From Cavenderia fasciculata (taxonomy: Eukaryota > Evosea > Eumycetozoa > Acytosteliales > Cavenderiaceae), in contig NW_004457729.1 in assembly GCF_000203815.1 (NCBI RefSeq), positions 930,674 to 994,673 on the forward strand: DNA of 64,000 bases, given 5' to 3'. A program made the translations under genes and the position numbers. This document shows positions 13,752 to 27,037 of this stretch, one piece after another. Every line of letters begins with the position of its first letter. Position 1 is the first letter of the stretch. The notes beneath the pieces were generated by a model. It searched no databases and was not told the DNA's origin. It saw only the letters and a list, made by a program, of their open reading frames with translations.

Positions 13752-14191
13752 TTTATCTTATTTGTTGGGGGGTGTTTAGAAACGAAAAGTATTAGAGTTG
13801 TTGTTTGTTCTAGATGATCTAAATTTTATGATGATCTATGGTACACAACCCCCCATTATCAGAACCTTCTCATGAAGTCGAATAAATATCTTGCAACAAA
13901 CGGATCGATTTTTAAAATATCATCAAACCAGTGCTGGATTTTGTCGTTTGTTTGATGAGCCGAGGAAGATCGAGGTCATACTATTGATGACATCACACAA
14001 ATAAAGAATGACCCAATTATTTTCCTGAATCAATTATGCATTTGGACAAATAGTTGTTGGGTGAATCATTGCCATAGAAATAAATTTTGTTTTGGAATTA
14101 GCCTACCATCATTTATTTCTAACAAATAATTTGTTATAAACGACTCACGTTGTACGAGAATGATGATGTTGAAAAGAAAATGTTTTTTTTT
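13752..14191. other. Intergenic region upstream of array copy 2
   Basis: About 440 bp of AT-rich sequence between the start of copy 2 and the 3' end of the small coiled-coil gene. I see no ORF, RNA gene or clear repeat; it presumably contains the promoter of copy 2. Confidence 0.45.
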
Positions 14192-14522
14192 TTAAATAAA
14201 TATTTGTAAATTGGGTGGGTAAATGTTCTGATTCGAGACTTCTTGGTGCAAGCTATTCGATTTCTTTAATTCTTCTAGTTCTTCTTGTAATAGTTGTAAC
14301 TTTTTAATAATCTTTGATTGGATGGTTTCTATGTTTATTGTTGCTCTCCACCAACAAATGTTCAAGTGAACCGGGAAGTTCTTTGATTTCTTTGTCCTTC
14401 TTATTGAGTAAATCCTTTTCCAACACGTGTTGTCTATGCAATGCCTTCTTGTAATTTTCTTTCATCGTTATTGTTTCTGTTAAGAGTTTATCGAACTCGT
14501 TACACTTTGGACATTCATACAT
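14192..14522 (-). CDS. Small CxxC/coiled-coil protein, unrecognised
   Basis: A compact gene wedged between array copies 2 and 3 on the same strand. It opens MYECPKCNEFDKLL and runs through a Lys/Glu-rich helical stretch. The first open frame then stops, but a second frame continues with KKLQLLQEELEELKKSN, an obvious coiled coil, to a stop at 14192-14194. The two can be joined by removing a 43-bp GT...AG segment (14329-14371), giving 95 residues in frame. That intron is shorter than the others here and its donor (GTTCAC) is weak, so a single frameshift in a decaying gene is the alternative. An ORF extension upstream (to 14549) crosses a possible splice acceptor. The CxxC pair near the N-terminus could bind zinc. 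No family recognised. Confidence 0.45.
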
Positions 14523-14738
14523 GATTAGTACTAGTACTGGAATTAACAAATGAATAGTATTTACATAATATTAGCTTTCTATAATTGGTATAATCGAATT
14601 TTTATTATAAAAATTTTATCATCAAATTTTATTTTTAACAATTTAAACAATACATCCATAAAATGATGTTGTTGGTGATGGACGTTGTGTTTGGTGTATT
14701 GGATAACCAATTATTATCAATTTGGATCAGTGTCTAGA

Positions 14739-17700
14739 CTAGGACATATTCTTTAATTTGTTCTGCATTTTTTTGTTTTGGTGGGAACTAGTTTTCTTCT
14801 TTTTAATATATATTACAGTGCCGGTGGCAATGGCAAGAGCGACAAATCCACCAACAACAACACCAACAATAATCTTCCATGTTTTACTGTTGGTTGAATC
14901 ACAATCACTTTGAGAGTTGTCGATTAAAAGTGGTGTGAAATCTGGGTCGAGTAAACATGATTGACATTGAGGTAATGATACTCCAATCAATGTTGACATG
15001 ATTGTTGTTGGTGATGGTGATGATTGACTGGTTGTTTGGTTGATCAGTGTTGTTTTGGAGAATGTTGGTCTTCCATCTGATAATACATAATCAATGAATC
15101 GACCGTTGTATTGGATATTATCTTTGATTACTCTGAGATATTGGATGGTTGATGATAGTTGATCGTATGAAAATGTTGATATCGGTTGTTGTTTGCAGTC
15201 ATATTCAATCGTTTGGTTCATATTGACATCGGTTCTAAATACAACTCGAAGTGTTGATATTAGATTATTGTATTGCCAATTGGTGATATTCAATGCTAGT
15301 TTGATTGAGTTTGGGTTGATGTGAAGTAGTTGATCTCCAAATTGGATATCTCTTGGTTGTGTTGAGAATGATATCATTGCTTGAACTATCGTATCAATGT
15401 ATAGTGCATTACTAATATTGACAAGTTGATAGGTGACAAGAGTTGTTGTAGTATCATTGTTGATAGTTGCATTCCAACTGTTTGTCAGTAACTCTGCAAT
15501 GACAATACCTTCATTATCAATTTCTTGAATAGCAACCAATTCAAAATCAAATCTTGTTCCATTGACCTCAAATGATGATGTTGGTGCTGTTGTATTTGCA
15601 ATAGGTGTTGAGTTGGTATCTAAATTGGAAAAATAATTAATTAATTAATTGTTTTAATTTAAATAATTAAATTGACACGTACATTTAGTCAAACAATTAT
15701 CGATTGGATTATAACCACTATCACATTGACAATGACCACTAACATCACAAGATCCATGTCCAAAACAATTTGATGTTGATTCTTGACATTGTGTTTGTGG
15801 TGTTGTTCCTCCTCCACTTGTAGTTGTTGATCCAGTAGTTGTAGTAGTTGAACCATTATTATTATTTTTAAAAAATAAAAAGTTGTTTGCTTCAAATGGA
15901 TATCCATCAACTACGATACTAACATTGGCAGGACCATAACTAGCACTCCCTGATAATGTACAATTAATTGCATCAACAGCTGATGATACAACACTACATG
16001 ATATTTTATCATTAACAGTAATATTTGCTGATGAATGATTTTGTCTAAAATCACCAAACAAATAAACTAATCTTTGATTATTCTGATCAACTTGTCCTGA
16101 TAATAATCGAGGATAATCTAATATTTGATAATATTTGTGTGTTAGTTTGATATTCTGTAAGATTTAAATTATTAATTGAATACGTAACATACATTTAAAA
16201 GGAACGGTGAAGGTTTCTTGATTATAAGCATTTGATACCGAGAATGTATAGATGGTAGTTATTAATTTGCTCATATCCAATTCACAACTAACTATTGAAC
16301 TTCCAGTGCCAAAGTTGTATTGTATCAGTACTATCGTACAATTACGGCCATCCAAAGCTGGAAGTAATTTGAATTGGTGTTGAAGATTTTTATTGTAGAA
16401 TAAAAACGTCCAGGTGAACCATACTTTTTGGTTTAATTGTTGTGTAGCATTGACCGATGTTAAAATAATGCCAACTTCTAAAAGTGTCAGATCCACTGAA
16501 TAGGATGATAGTTCATTCAATAAAATTCTAACATTTTGTTGTTGTCCATTTGTTTGATAATATAATCTATAATAATCGATTAACAAAAAGGAATTTAATG
16601 AATTGAAGCTGAACAAAAAAATATGGTATTTAATAAATAGATTGATTGATATAGTTACGTTAAAATTATATGTGGGAGTACAGGAGTAAGAGTATAATTT
16701 CCTTGGGTTGGGTGAGAAGCAGTATTCCCATATCCTAGTAAAGTGCCAGTCAGGTTGGCTCGGAACCCCTTTGTATAAAGAATGGTTTGATCAAATGTCG
16801 GTTGACATGTAAATCCAGGGGGCATGGCCAAACTAGTTTTTATAACAGTTGTATCATTATGATAACACCAATAACAACCTAAATATAAATAAATGAGTCA
16901 GTCATATGTATTACTTTTTAAAAAGCTTAAACATACTTGGAATACTAGTGATAGCAGTATTAGTGATATCGAGTCTGTTGATACAGAAACTATCTGGAAC
17001 TGAACCGGTAAGTCCTGTATTACCAGAGACATCAAGGAATCTCGATGTGGAGTCTGGTGTCAATCCTTCCCATGGAATTACCATTGACGGGTACAAGTAA
17101 TAATATCTCCACGCCTTAAAGTTTGGGGTTGGTAGTGGAAATGTTGGAAGAGTTGTTGATGTGTTTGTAAATGATTTAGTACTAAATAGAATAATTATTA
17201 TTATTAATAATAATAATAATAATTGGGTCAATACAATAAATATACAATATATATTCTAAAACTATTGTTAATGTAATCTTACAATAAAGCCAAGTTTGGT
17301 GGAAACACTTCAGTGAATGGATAACCCTCACTCTGTAAAAGATCAACGCCCAATTTTATCAAACCTGTATATAGGCCACCCAAAGGAGGTGAGATTGTTG
17401 ATTTACCATTTAAAGTTCTAGATATAATATTTGATTAGATTTTTAATTAAAGAAACATAAACAGTCTTATCACTGCTACCTACAATTCTTGTAATACTTG
17501 AGGATTAGGAGCAGTCAAATCGAATCCATATTCGCTCGATCCCAAGATACCCCTATAATTATTTAAATGAATCATCAAGTTAGATATTAAGGGTAGTCGA
17601 GCTATTTGTTTCTGTGAATAATACAAACATTTTGGGAAAGTTTGCTTTAACTTTAATCGTTGCAGTATTAGCACTTTGCAACATCAATAGTTGTAGATTT

Positions 17701-18685
17701 GGGAAAATGGTCGATGAAAACTCGAGTGAAATAGGAGCAATCGCATTTGATTCGTTGATTCTAATAGTAAGTTCCTGCACTGAATTCCATAGCAGTGTCG
17801 TTGAACTGTTACTAAACGGCGGATAACTTTTCAATGCATAGAATTTAAAGTAGACACGTGTAATTGTAGGGTTTGGGCTCACTTCAAATGAACTCTCTTG
17901 CAACGATGTAACATTGCCAAGATTCAAATTTAGTTCAACCAATGATGTAAAAGGTTTGAGAAATCCAATTGGAATGTTTGGTATTGAGTCTTCTGTCATA
18001 CTTTATAAAGACAAAGAATAGGTTAGAATATATGATCGTAGAGTATTGAGTAGTACTAGTAGGTTGACGACACATACATGAGATTTCCTACTTTAGGTAA
18101 ACCAGTTAGTTTATCGAGAATCGATTGATTAGGATCACCTCTGAATGTTTCAACGATAGGTCTGAGAGCGAATTGAATGCACTCTGGTAGATTGATTGAA
18201 GGTAACAATGCATTAGGTATACCAGCTGTAGCTGTAAAAGCAGACGACTGTGAACCAAAGTTACTTTAATAACAATAATAATAATAATAGATGTTAGATG
18301 TATGAGTTTTCTATGCAGTCTGATCGCGATCAACGATGAATGAATACCTACACTCCTGTTATATGACCATTTGCGCATGTGAAAGCTCCAATTGCTGCAC
18401 ATATACTCGCTGCATCTTGTCCAATGTTACTACCATATTGTCGAATGATCCAAACAATAGAATCAACTATAGAATATAATTATATTGGTTGAGGGGAATG
18501 CGTTAGAATTTAAATGTGGTACCTCTCTTGGACAATAAAAAAAAAAATCCAAATAAAAGCAGTCCGAAGTTCACACCCAAGCTCACTCACCTTCTACCTG
18601 TGGCAATATCTGAGCTCTTGTTGATGGAATAACAAAAAAGCAATAAATGAACAAGTATGTTAATATTTGAATGAATAATTTCATT
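14739..18685 (-). CDS. Array copy 3: LRR/IPT-TIG/EGF single-pass membrane protein
   Basis: Third paralogue. The signal peptide begins MKLFIQILTYLFIYCFFVI at 18685, followed by the conserved WIIRQYGS exon. The LRR-like exon at about 17580-18000 has TEDSIPNIPIGFLKPFTSL. The block with TPDSTSRFLDVSGN is at 16930-17190, CYWCY-type exon at 16665-16880, IPT-preceding exon 16190-16567, IPT/TIG plus stalk plus EGF-like exon 15680-16120, and the last exon runs from about 15620 to the stop at 14739. The tail reads KKKKTSSHQNKKMQNKLKNMS. The outer face of the IPT domain ends FFKNNNNG, unlike copies 1 and 2 (APPNNNG). No break seen. Role inferred as for copy 1. Confidence 0.82.
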
Positions 18686-18889
18686 TTCTTTCTTTTCTTA
18701 TTTGTTTGAGGATTAAATAATGATAGTCAAAGATGAATTTTGGTGATCGGTTGATAAGGGGGTACGCGAAAGAAAATTCATAAATATCTTTATTTTTATA
18801 ATTAATCATTAGAAATATCTATAGGTTCAATGAATAAATTTATAAGATAAGATTGAGATGATGATTGGTGATTATATAGATTGGATTGG

Positions 18890-21800
18890 TTATTTTTCAC
18901 TTTCCATATTCTGCAATTTGTTGTTCATTTTTTTGTTTTGGCGGTTCACAGTTCTATTCTTTTTCAATAACATTACAGCACCAACAGTGATGGCAATGGC
19001 AGCGAATCCACCAACGACAACTCCAACAATAATCTTCCATGTTTTACTGTTGGTTGAATCACAATCACTTTCGGATTTATCGATTAAAAGTGGTGTGAAA
19101 TCTGGGTCAAGTAAACATGATTGACATTGAGGTAGTGATACTCCAATCAATGTTGACATGATTGTCGTTGTTGGTGTTGATGATGATTGACTGGTTGTTT
19201 GGTTGATCAATGTTGTTTTGGAGAATGTTGGTCTTCCATCTGATAATACATAATCGATGAATCGACCGTTGTATTGGATATTATCTTTGATTACTCTGAG
19301 GTATTGAATGGTTGATGATAGTTGATCGTATGAGAATGTTGATATCGATTGTTGTTTGCAATCATATTCAATCGTTTGGTTCATATTGACATCGGTTCTA
19401 AATACAACTCGAAGTGTTGATATAAGATTGCTATATTGCCAGTTGGTGATATTCAATGCCAGTTTGATTGAATTTGGATTGATGTGAAGTAGTTGATCTC
19501 CAAATTGAATATCTCTTGGTTGTGTTGAGAATGATATCATTGCTTGAACTATAGTATCAATGTACAGTGCATTACTAATATTGACAAGTTGATAGTTGAC
19601 AAGAGTTGTTGTAGTATCATTGTTGATAGTTGCATTCCAACTGTTTGTCATCAATTCTCCAACTACATTCCCATCATTATCAATTTCTTGAATAGCAACC
19701 AATTCAAAATCAAATCTTGTTCCATTGACCTTAAATGATGATGTTGGTGCTGTTGTATTTGTAATAGGTGTAGAGTTGGTGACTATAAAATTAAGAAATA
19801 GAATTAAATATTAATATTATTGATTTTTAAATTAATTAATTGATGTAATTTTAAATTAAATAATTTTCTACATACATTTAGTCAAACAATTATCAATTGG
19901 ATTATAACCACTATCACATTGACAACGACCATTAACATCACAAGATCCATGTCCAAAACAATTTGATGTTGATTCTTGACATTGTGTTTGTGGTGTTGTT
20001 CCTCCTCCTGTTGTTGAACTGCTTGTTGTTGATCCAGTAGTTGTTGAACCATTATTATTATTATTATTATTTTTAAAAAATAAAAAGTTGTTTGCTTCAA
20101 ATGGATATCCATCGACCGTGATACTAACATTAGCAAGACCAAAAATTGCTCTTGAATTCTCTGACAATGTACAGTTAATTGCATCGATAGTTGATGATAC
20201 AACACTACAAGATGTTTTATGATTAATTGTAATGTTTGCTAAAGAATGATTTTGACCAAAATCACCAAACAAATAAATCAAACTTTGATTATTCGAATCA
20301 ACTTGTCCTGATAATAATCGAGGATAATCTATAATATTTAAAAAGAATGAATATATTAATATATGATTTTTAATAATTAATATTATTTATCAAAACACAT
20401 ACATTTAAAAGGAACAGTGTAAGTTTCCTTATTATAATCATTTGATATTTCAAACTTGAATGATGTACCAACAGTTGTAAACGATTGATTTAACGCTATT
20501 AGACAAGTATATATGGCTTGAATGGAAGATAAGTTGAGCTGAGCTGAATAAATGTCACAAATTCCAATCAATGAATCCGACAGTGGTTTGAAATTGTGAA
20601 TAAGCTTGGTATTGATAAATGGAAAAACCCAAGTAAACTCCAAGATATGATTTGGTAGTTGAGTGACATTGACCTTTGACAATATAATTCCAACCTCTAA
20701 AATTGTTAAAGGAAATGAATAAGATTGAAATTCATTTAATGTAATAACAGTATTGATTTGAGTTCCATCGGTTTTATAATATAATCTAAAAGACCATAGT
20801 TGGTTGAATGAGTTAATATTAAATAATAAATAAATAAAAATAAAAATATTATATATTTATAGTTACTCTAATATTTTATGTGGGACTATAGGAGTAAGAG
20901 TATAATTTCCTTGAGTTGGGTGAGAAGCAGTATTCCCCCACCCTAGATTAGAGCCTATGATTAAACCACGGAAACCTTTAGTGTAAATAGTACTATTATC
21001 AATTGATGGTTGACATGTAAATCCAGGGGGGAGCGGCAAAGTGGTTCGGAAAACAGTTGAATCATTTCGATAGCACCAAAAACAATCTATACAAATAATA
21101 TAAGAAAGATTCTTAATTAATATATTAGAATTAAATATTAATGAATAAGCCTTCTTACCTGGAACACTAGATATATTGGTTGATGATATATAGAGTTTGT
21201 TGACACAAAAACTATCTGGAACCGATCCAGAAAGTTGAGGGTTGAATTGGACATCGAGTAATCTTGATGTGTTATCAGGTGCCAATGCTTCCCATGGGAT
21301 TACGACATCCTTGCCCAGCGAACGATATTCCCAAGATTTAAATGTAGTTGTTGGCAATGGAGAATATGGAAGTGTTGTAATCGCTGTGTCATATTTGATA
21401 CTATAAAAAATTATTAATAATGGGAATAATCATAAATATATATAAATATAATAAATATATATTTTAATATCGTGCATCATAACATACAATTTTTGTAACT
21501 TTGGAGGGAATGTTGAAAAAGGGTAAGTAGTAGTATTTGCATGACTAGTTTCCAAAGTCAATAAATTTGTAAAAAGGTGTAATGGAGGTGAAACTGTAGA
21601 AATACCATTTAATGTCCTATATAATTATATTTGTGATTAGTAATTGATTGAAAACGTACTAAATTTAATTTCAACACTCCACTTCATACATGTATTCAAC
21701 AATGTCTGGGTTTGGAACAGTAACATTAAATCCATTGGCTAAATATCCAAAGAAAAACCTAGAGACAGTAAAATTAAAATTAATTATAATTAATTTAATA

Positions 21801-22899
21801 TTTATATTTAAAATGATCATCCCAATCACTAAGTATACTTACATATATTCAACACTTGCAGTAACTGAAACTAATCCATCTGCGTATGACCCAATTTGAA
21901 GGATTTCCAAGTATGGGAATACAGATTGTGGAAAGACGAGTGAAATGGGTTCATCGGCTGCAGTAGAATTGGTAAGGAATGAGAAAAACCTCAATTGCCT
22001 CCACATCAATGATGTGGAAGTATTGGTAAAGGTAGGATACTTTTTCAAAATGTTGAATTGGAGATAGGCAGATGCGATTGAATTGGTTGCTATTTCAAAT
22101 GACTGTTCATTGAATACTGTCATGTTGAATAGGGTTAATGTAATGGATGTCAGTACAGGGAAGTTCTTTAAAAAACCTACTGGTATACTTGGTGATACTA
22201 GGTCATGAATTCTGTTTGACAAAAAAAAAAAAAAAAAGGAACTTAATTAATTGTTTCTATCTATCTATCTATCTATCATTATACATACAATATAGAAGTT
22301 ACTTTTGGAAGATTTGTTAATTTATCAAGAATTGATTGGTTTGGATCACCGACATACTTGGCATTGGGGAATGGTTGAACATCTAATAAAAGACATTCAG
22401 GGAAATCGATAGCTGTCAAAGATGGGTCAGGAGCACCAGTTCCATTTATATTAAATGTAGTAGTTGTCATTGACAATTGACTAAGATAGATAGATAGATA
22501 AAGAAACATGTCAGTACTTGTGTATCCATCCAAAAACTCCTATCATATGCATAATAATAATAACTCACACAGTTACAATATGACCATTTTCGCACGTAAA
22601 CACTGCTGATGAACATATACTCGATACATCTTGTGCAAGCTCGCTACCGTATTGACGAATGATCCATATTGCTGAATCAACTATTATAGAATAGAATAAA
22701 TAAATTGTCTTTGAAATTAGAACTGGCACTATTCTTTTTTAAAATATGATCTCTCTCTTATCTCTCTATCAATAATAATTAGTTTTAACTCACTTTCTAC
22801 CTGTGGAATTAGCTGAGCTGTTGTTATATAATGACTAATGTAAACTACATAAAATAGAACAACAAACGTTATATGTTTGATTGTATCTCTATATTTCAT
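18890..22899 (-). CDS. Array copy 4: LRR/IPT-TIG/EGF single-pass membrane protein
   Basis: Fourth paralogue. Its start at 22899 opens MKYRDTIKHITFVVLFYVVY, a signal peptide with a charged lead. LRR-like exons lie at about 21840-22480, the TPDNTSRLLDV block with PWEALAPDNTSRLLDVQFN at 21160-21400, CFWCYRND exon at 20875-21090, and the IPT-preceding exon at 20400-20785, which is the most divergent of its kind in the array. IPT/TIG-stalk-EGF exon is at 19880-20330, last exon to 18890. The tail ends NNKLQNMESEK. The IPT domain carries a small insertion (SENSRAIFGLANVS where others read SESASYGPANVS). No break seen in the exons I translated. Confidence 0.82.
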
Positions 22900-23303
22900 T
22901 GTGTTTGATGATGGTGATAATAATGATGGTCAACAAGTTGCGTTTCTAGATACTCATGATGTGCTGTTGCAATTGTTGTAAGATCTTGCTTGCTTGTACT
23001 TACAGATATTATAAATAATATTTACCAAATATCTATTCACCGATTCCCAATGATTATAAAGATATTTATAATCTTCTTCTTGGGATCAAAGTATCATCAA
23101 TGGGAAAACGATCAATAAAACTAACCACAGATTTGTCCCCATTTCATTTTTATGTATTATTATTATTTGGACTCAATAGGATGCATAAAAGAAGAAAAGA
23201 ATGAGGGATGTGATGAATAAATAAAGGACATCAGATTATGATATTTATTGTAGATAGAGTATACATGAAAGTACAAAATGTTATGTACATTTGTATAATG
23301 GAA
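22900..23303. other. Intergenic region between array copies 4 and 5
   Basis: About 400 bp upstream of copy 4 on the minus strand. AT-rich, with no convincing ORF or structured RNA seen. Probably contains the promoter of copy 4 and the 3' end of copy 5. Confidence 0.45.
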
Positions 23304-26300
23304 TTATACCTTGTTTTTAAGAGCTTTCATAAATATCATTGGTTTAGAGTATTTAAAGTTGGATTTTTTGAGATAGATCGCTAATCCAACTATGACTGCT
23401 ACCAAGGCAGTACCACCAACAACTACACCAACAATAATCTTCCATGTTTTACTGTTGGTTGAATCACAATCACTTACAGTATTGTGATTCAGTATTGTCG
23501 ATTAAAAGTGGTGTGAAATCTGGGTCGAGTAAACATGATTGACATTGAGGTAGTGATACTCCAATCAATGTTGACATGATTGTTGTTGGTGATGGTGATG
23601 ATTGACTGGTTGTTTGGTTGATCAATGTTGTTTTGGAGAATGTTGGTCTTCCATCTGATAATACATAATCGATGAATCGACCGTTGTATTGGATATTATC
23701 TTTGATTACTCTGAGATATTGAATGGTTGATGATAGTTGATCGTATGAGAATGTTGATATCGGTTGTTGTTTGCAATCATATTCAATCGTTTGGTTCATA
23801 TTGACATCGGTTCTAAATACAACTCGAAGTGTTGATATTAGATTGCTGTATTGCCAATTGGTGATATTCAATGCCAGTTTGATTGAGTTTGGATCGATGT
23901 GAAGTAGTTGATCTCCAAATTGGATATCTCTTGGTTGTGTTGAGAATGATATCATTGCTTGAACTATCGTATCAATGTATAGTGCATTACTAATATTGAC
24001 AAGTTGATAGTTGACTAGAGTTGTTGTAGTATCATTGTTGATAGTTGCATTCCAACTGTTTGTCAGTAATTCTGCAATGACAATACCTTCATTATCCAAT
24101 TCTTGAATAGCAACCAATTCAAAATCAAATCTTGTTCCATCCACTTCAAATGATGATGTTGGTGCTGTTGTATTTGTAATAGGTGTTGAGTTGGTGACTA
24201 AAATTGGAAAAATAAATTAATATATTAATTTTAAATTAAATATTTCTTTTTTCTCTCTACACATACATTTAGTCAAACAATTATCAATTGGATTATAATC
24301 ACTATCACATTGACAACGGCCATTAACATCACATAATCCATGTCCAAAACAATTTGATGTTGATTCTTGACATTGTGTTTGTGGTGTTGTTCCTCCTCCA
24401 CCTGTCGTTGTTGTAGTTGAACCATTATTATTTGGTGGAGATATGAAATATAAAAACTCTTTAGCCATAAATGGCTTACCATCAACTACGATACTAACAT
24501 TAGCAGGACCATAACTAGCACTCTCTGACAATGTACAATTAATAGCATCGACAGTTGATGATGTAACGCTACATGCTATTTTATCGTTGATTGTAATAGT
24601 TGCCAAAGAATGATTTTGACCAAAATCACCAAACAAATAAATTAATCTTTGATTTGTTGAATCAACTTGTCCTGATACTAATCGAGGATAATCTATAATA
24701 AATAATATTCGAGGATAATCTAATATTTGATAAATAAATAAAATAATGAGTCATTTAACAATCAATGTACATTTCATCATCCTCATCATTTACAAACAAA
24801 CTATATTTACATACATTTAAAAGGAACAATAAATGTTTCTTGATTAAAAGGATTTGATACTCTAAAAGTATAGGTTGCAGTATTTAATTGACTGTTATCC
24901 AATTCACAACCAACTATTGAACTACCAGATGTAGAGTTGTAATTGGTCGAAACAATTACACAATATCTACCCAATTCAACAGGGAGTAGTTGGAACTGGT
25001 GTTGAATGAAGATGATCATTGAAGAATAAAAATGACCAAGTAAACCGTAATTTGTCGTTTGGTATTTGAGTGACATTGACCGACGCCAATATAATGCCAA
25101 CCTCTTGTATCTAGAGGGAAATTGTATAAGATTGATATACATTTAATTTAAAGGTATTGATTTGCACAGTTCCACTTGTAGGATAATATAATCTAAATTG
25201 ATTTTAATCAAATGTATTGATTGTGATTAATATTAAAAATAAATATATATTTTGTATAGTTTTAGTTACTCTAATATTTTATGTGAAAGGGTTTCCGTGG
25301 TTTAATCACAGGCTCTAATCTAGGATGGGGTATTACCCAAGGATCATATACTCTTACCCCTATAGTTCCACATATACGAAAGTGTCATCTCCACAGTGAG
25401 GTGATTTTATGTGATACAAAAACTATCGGAAACTAATCCATCAAGTGTTGTATTGTTACTAATATCAAGTAATCTTGATGTATTATCTGGTGTCAACAAT
25501 GCCCATGGAATTACTACAAATCCTATTATAGATGAGTATTTCCACTCTTTAAATGATACTGGTGGAGTTGGAGATGTTGGAAATGTTGTCATTGCTGAGT
25601 ATACTGTTAAACTAAATCAATCATATATATATAATTAGTAATGATATTAATATATATGAATGGACGATAACATACAATTTTTCCAACTTGGGAGGAAACT
25701 TTGAAAAAGGGTAGACATCACTGTTTGAAAACCCAGTAGTCAACGTTTTTAAATTTAAGAATTGTTCTAATGGAGGTGAAACGGTTGTTTGACCATCAAT
25801 CCTCCTATAATATAAATGATTGTCAGTATAAAAAAAAAAGGTAGCATTATTCAAAAATCACAACAAAAAAAATAGATTCTTCAGCTTACAAATTAACTAC
25901 TTTGCTTGGATTTGGAACAGTTAATGCAAAGCCATTGGTAGCTTGTCCTAAAAGATATCTAGAAATGAATAAGATAATGAATGATAAATAAAAAATAGAT
26001 ATAGAGTTTGAAATATATTCTTGTTCAGCAACATCTGTAGTCTGCTTTTCACCAATAATAATAATACTCTACTTACATATTTATGCAACTTATAGAAACT
26101 GTGATGGTTGCCATATCCAAGTTGGAAAGTTGTAGGTATACCAAGTTTGGGAAAACGGTTGGTGAAAAGGTGAGAGAAATGGGAGAGTCAGAGGCACTTG
26201 AATTAATATTCATACTCAACTGAGTCAATGATCTCCACAACAACGATGAAGATCTATTGCTAAACGATGGATAGCTTTTCAATGCAATGAACTCGAAACC

Positions 26301-26808
26301 AGCAATTATTGTTGTTGCAGAGGTCACCTCGAATGAGCCTTCTTGTAACACTGTAATGTTACCAAGATCTAATGTCAGGCTTATCAATGATGTAAAAGGT
26401 TTGAGAAATCCAATTGGAATATTTGAAATGACATCCTCATACATGCTATATAAATATATATATTGTTGGTAGTAGTAGTCGTAAGTATTGAGTAGTGAAT
26501 ATCCTATTGTGTATTATGAATAGTTTAAACTTACGATAAAGATTTAACCTTTGAGACGATCGTTAATTTGGTCAATATTGATTGATTAGGATCGCCTCTA
26601 AAATTACCGATTGGGTGGATATCCAATTGGGCACACTCTGGTAGCGATAGAGCTGTCAACGACGGATCTGGAACTAATCCAGTGTTAATAATAAAAGGAG
26701 AGGTCGCTGGGCTTAATAATCTAATATTAGATTTGAAATGGTCAGTTCAACATTCAAACTTTGAATACAAAAGATGAGTGCAATGATTATAATCTGAACT
26801 ATCTTCAT
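23304..26808 (-). pseudogene. Array copy 5: rearranged and probably non-functional receptor paralogue
   Basis: Closest to copy 6 but broken in at least four places. (1) After the signal peptide (start 26808) the Cys-containing WIIRQYGS exon is missing; sequence jumps into what is intron 2/exon 3 in copy 6 and soon meets a stop. (2) At about 25285-25374 a block matching the KGFRGL...LGWG...YTLTPIVPH exon is inverted, so it reads on the + strand, and the neighbouring CYWCY coding and its intron are lost. (3) The exon before the IPT domain is frameshifted near 25000. (4) A 13-bp duplication at 23477-23489 shifts the frame just before the TM segment. Downstream, intact TM-coding sequence continues to a stop at 23304 with a tail unlike the other copies. 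The IPT/EGF exon (24250-24690) and LRR exon (26073-26444) are still open. This is a host gene; its loss looks recent because most exons remain clean. Confidence 0.8.
25285..25374 (+). other. Inverted exon fragment inside array copy 5
   Basis: The + strand here encodes KGFRGLITGSNLGWG followed by TLTPIVPH. In every other array copy this motif is encoded on the minus strand (for example near 20880-21000 and 28970-29090). The sequence on both sides is in the normal minus-strand orientation, so the block was flipped in place. Copies of cacata lie at both boundaries. Confidence 0.85.
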
Positions 26809-27037
26809 ATTCTTAAGATCTGATATCTATTATTATGTTAATAATAGAAAACCTACAAAGAACGGAGATTGACAACAAAACTAACGAAAAAATCTTTGCT
26901 ACGACATGTCGTCGTGATGCATGGACATTCAATGAAATTTCAGATCTTTCTTTTCTTATTTTTTTTTTTTTATAATCTTATTTATTTACAAATCAAATGA
27001 TTGCGATTTGATTGCTAACTATAGTGCTACTGATAAC

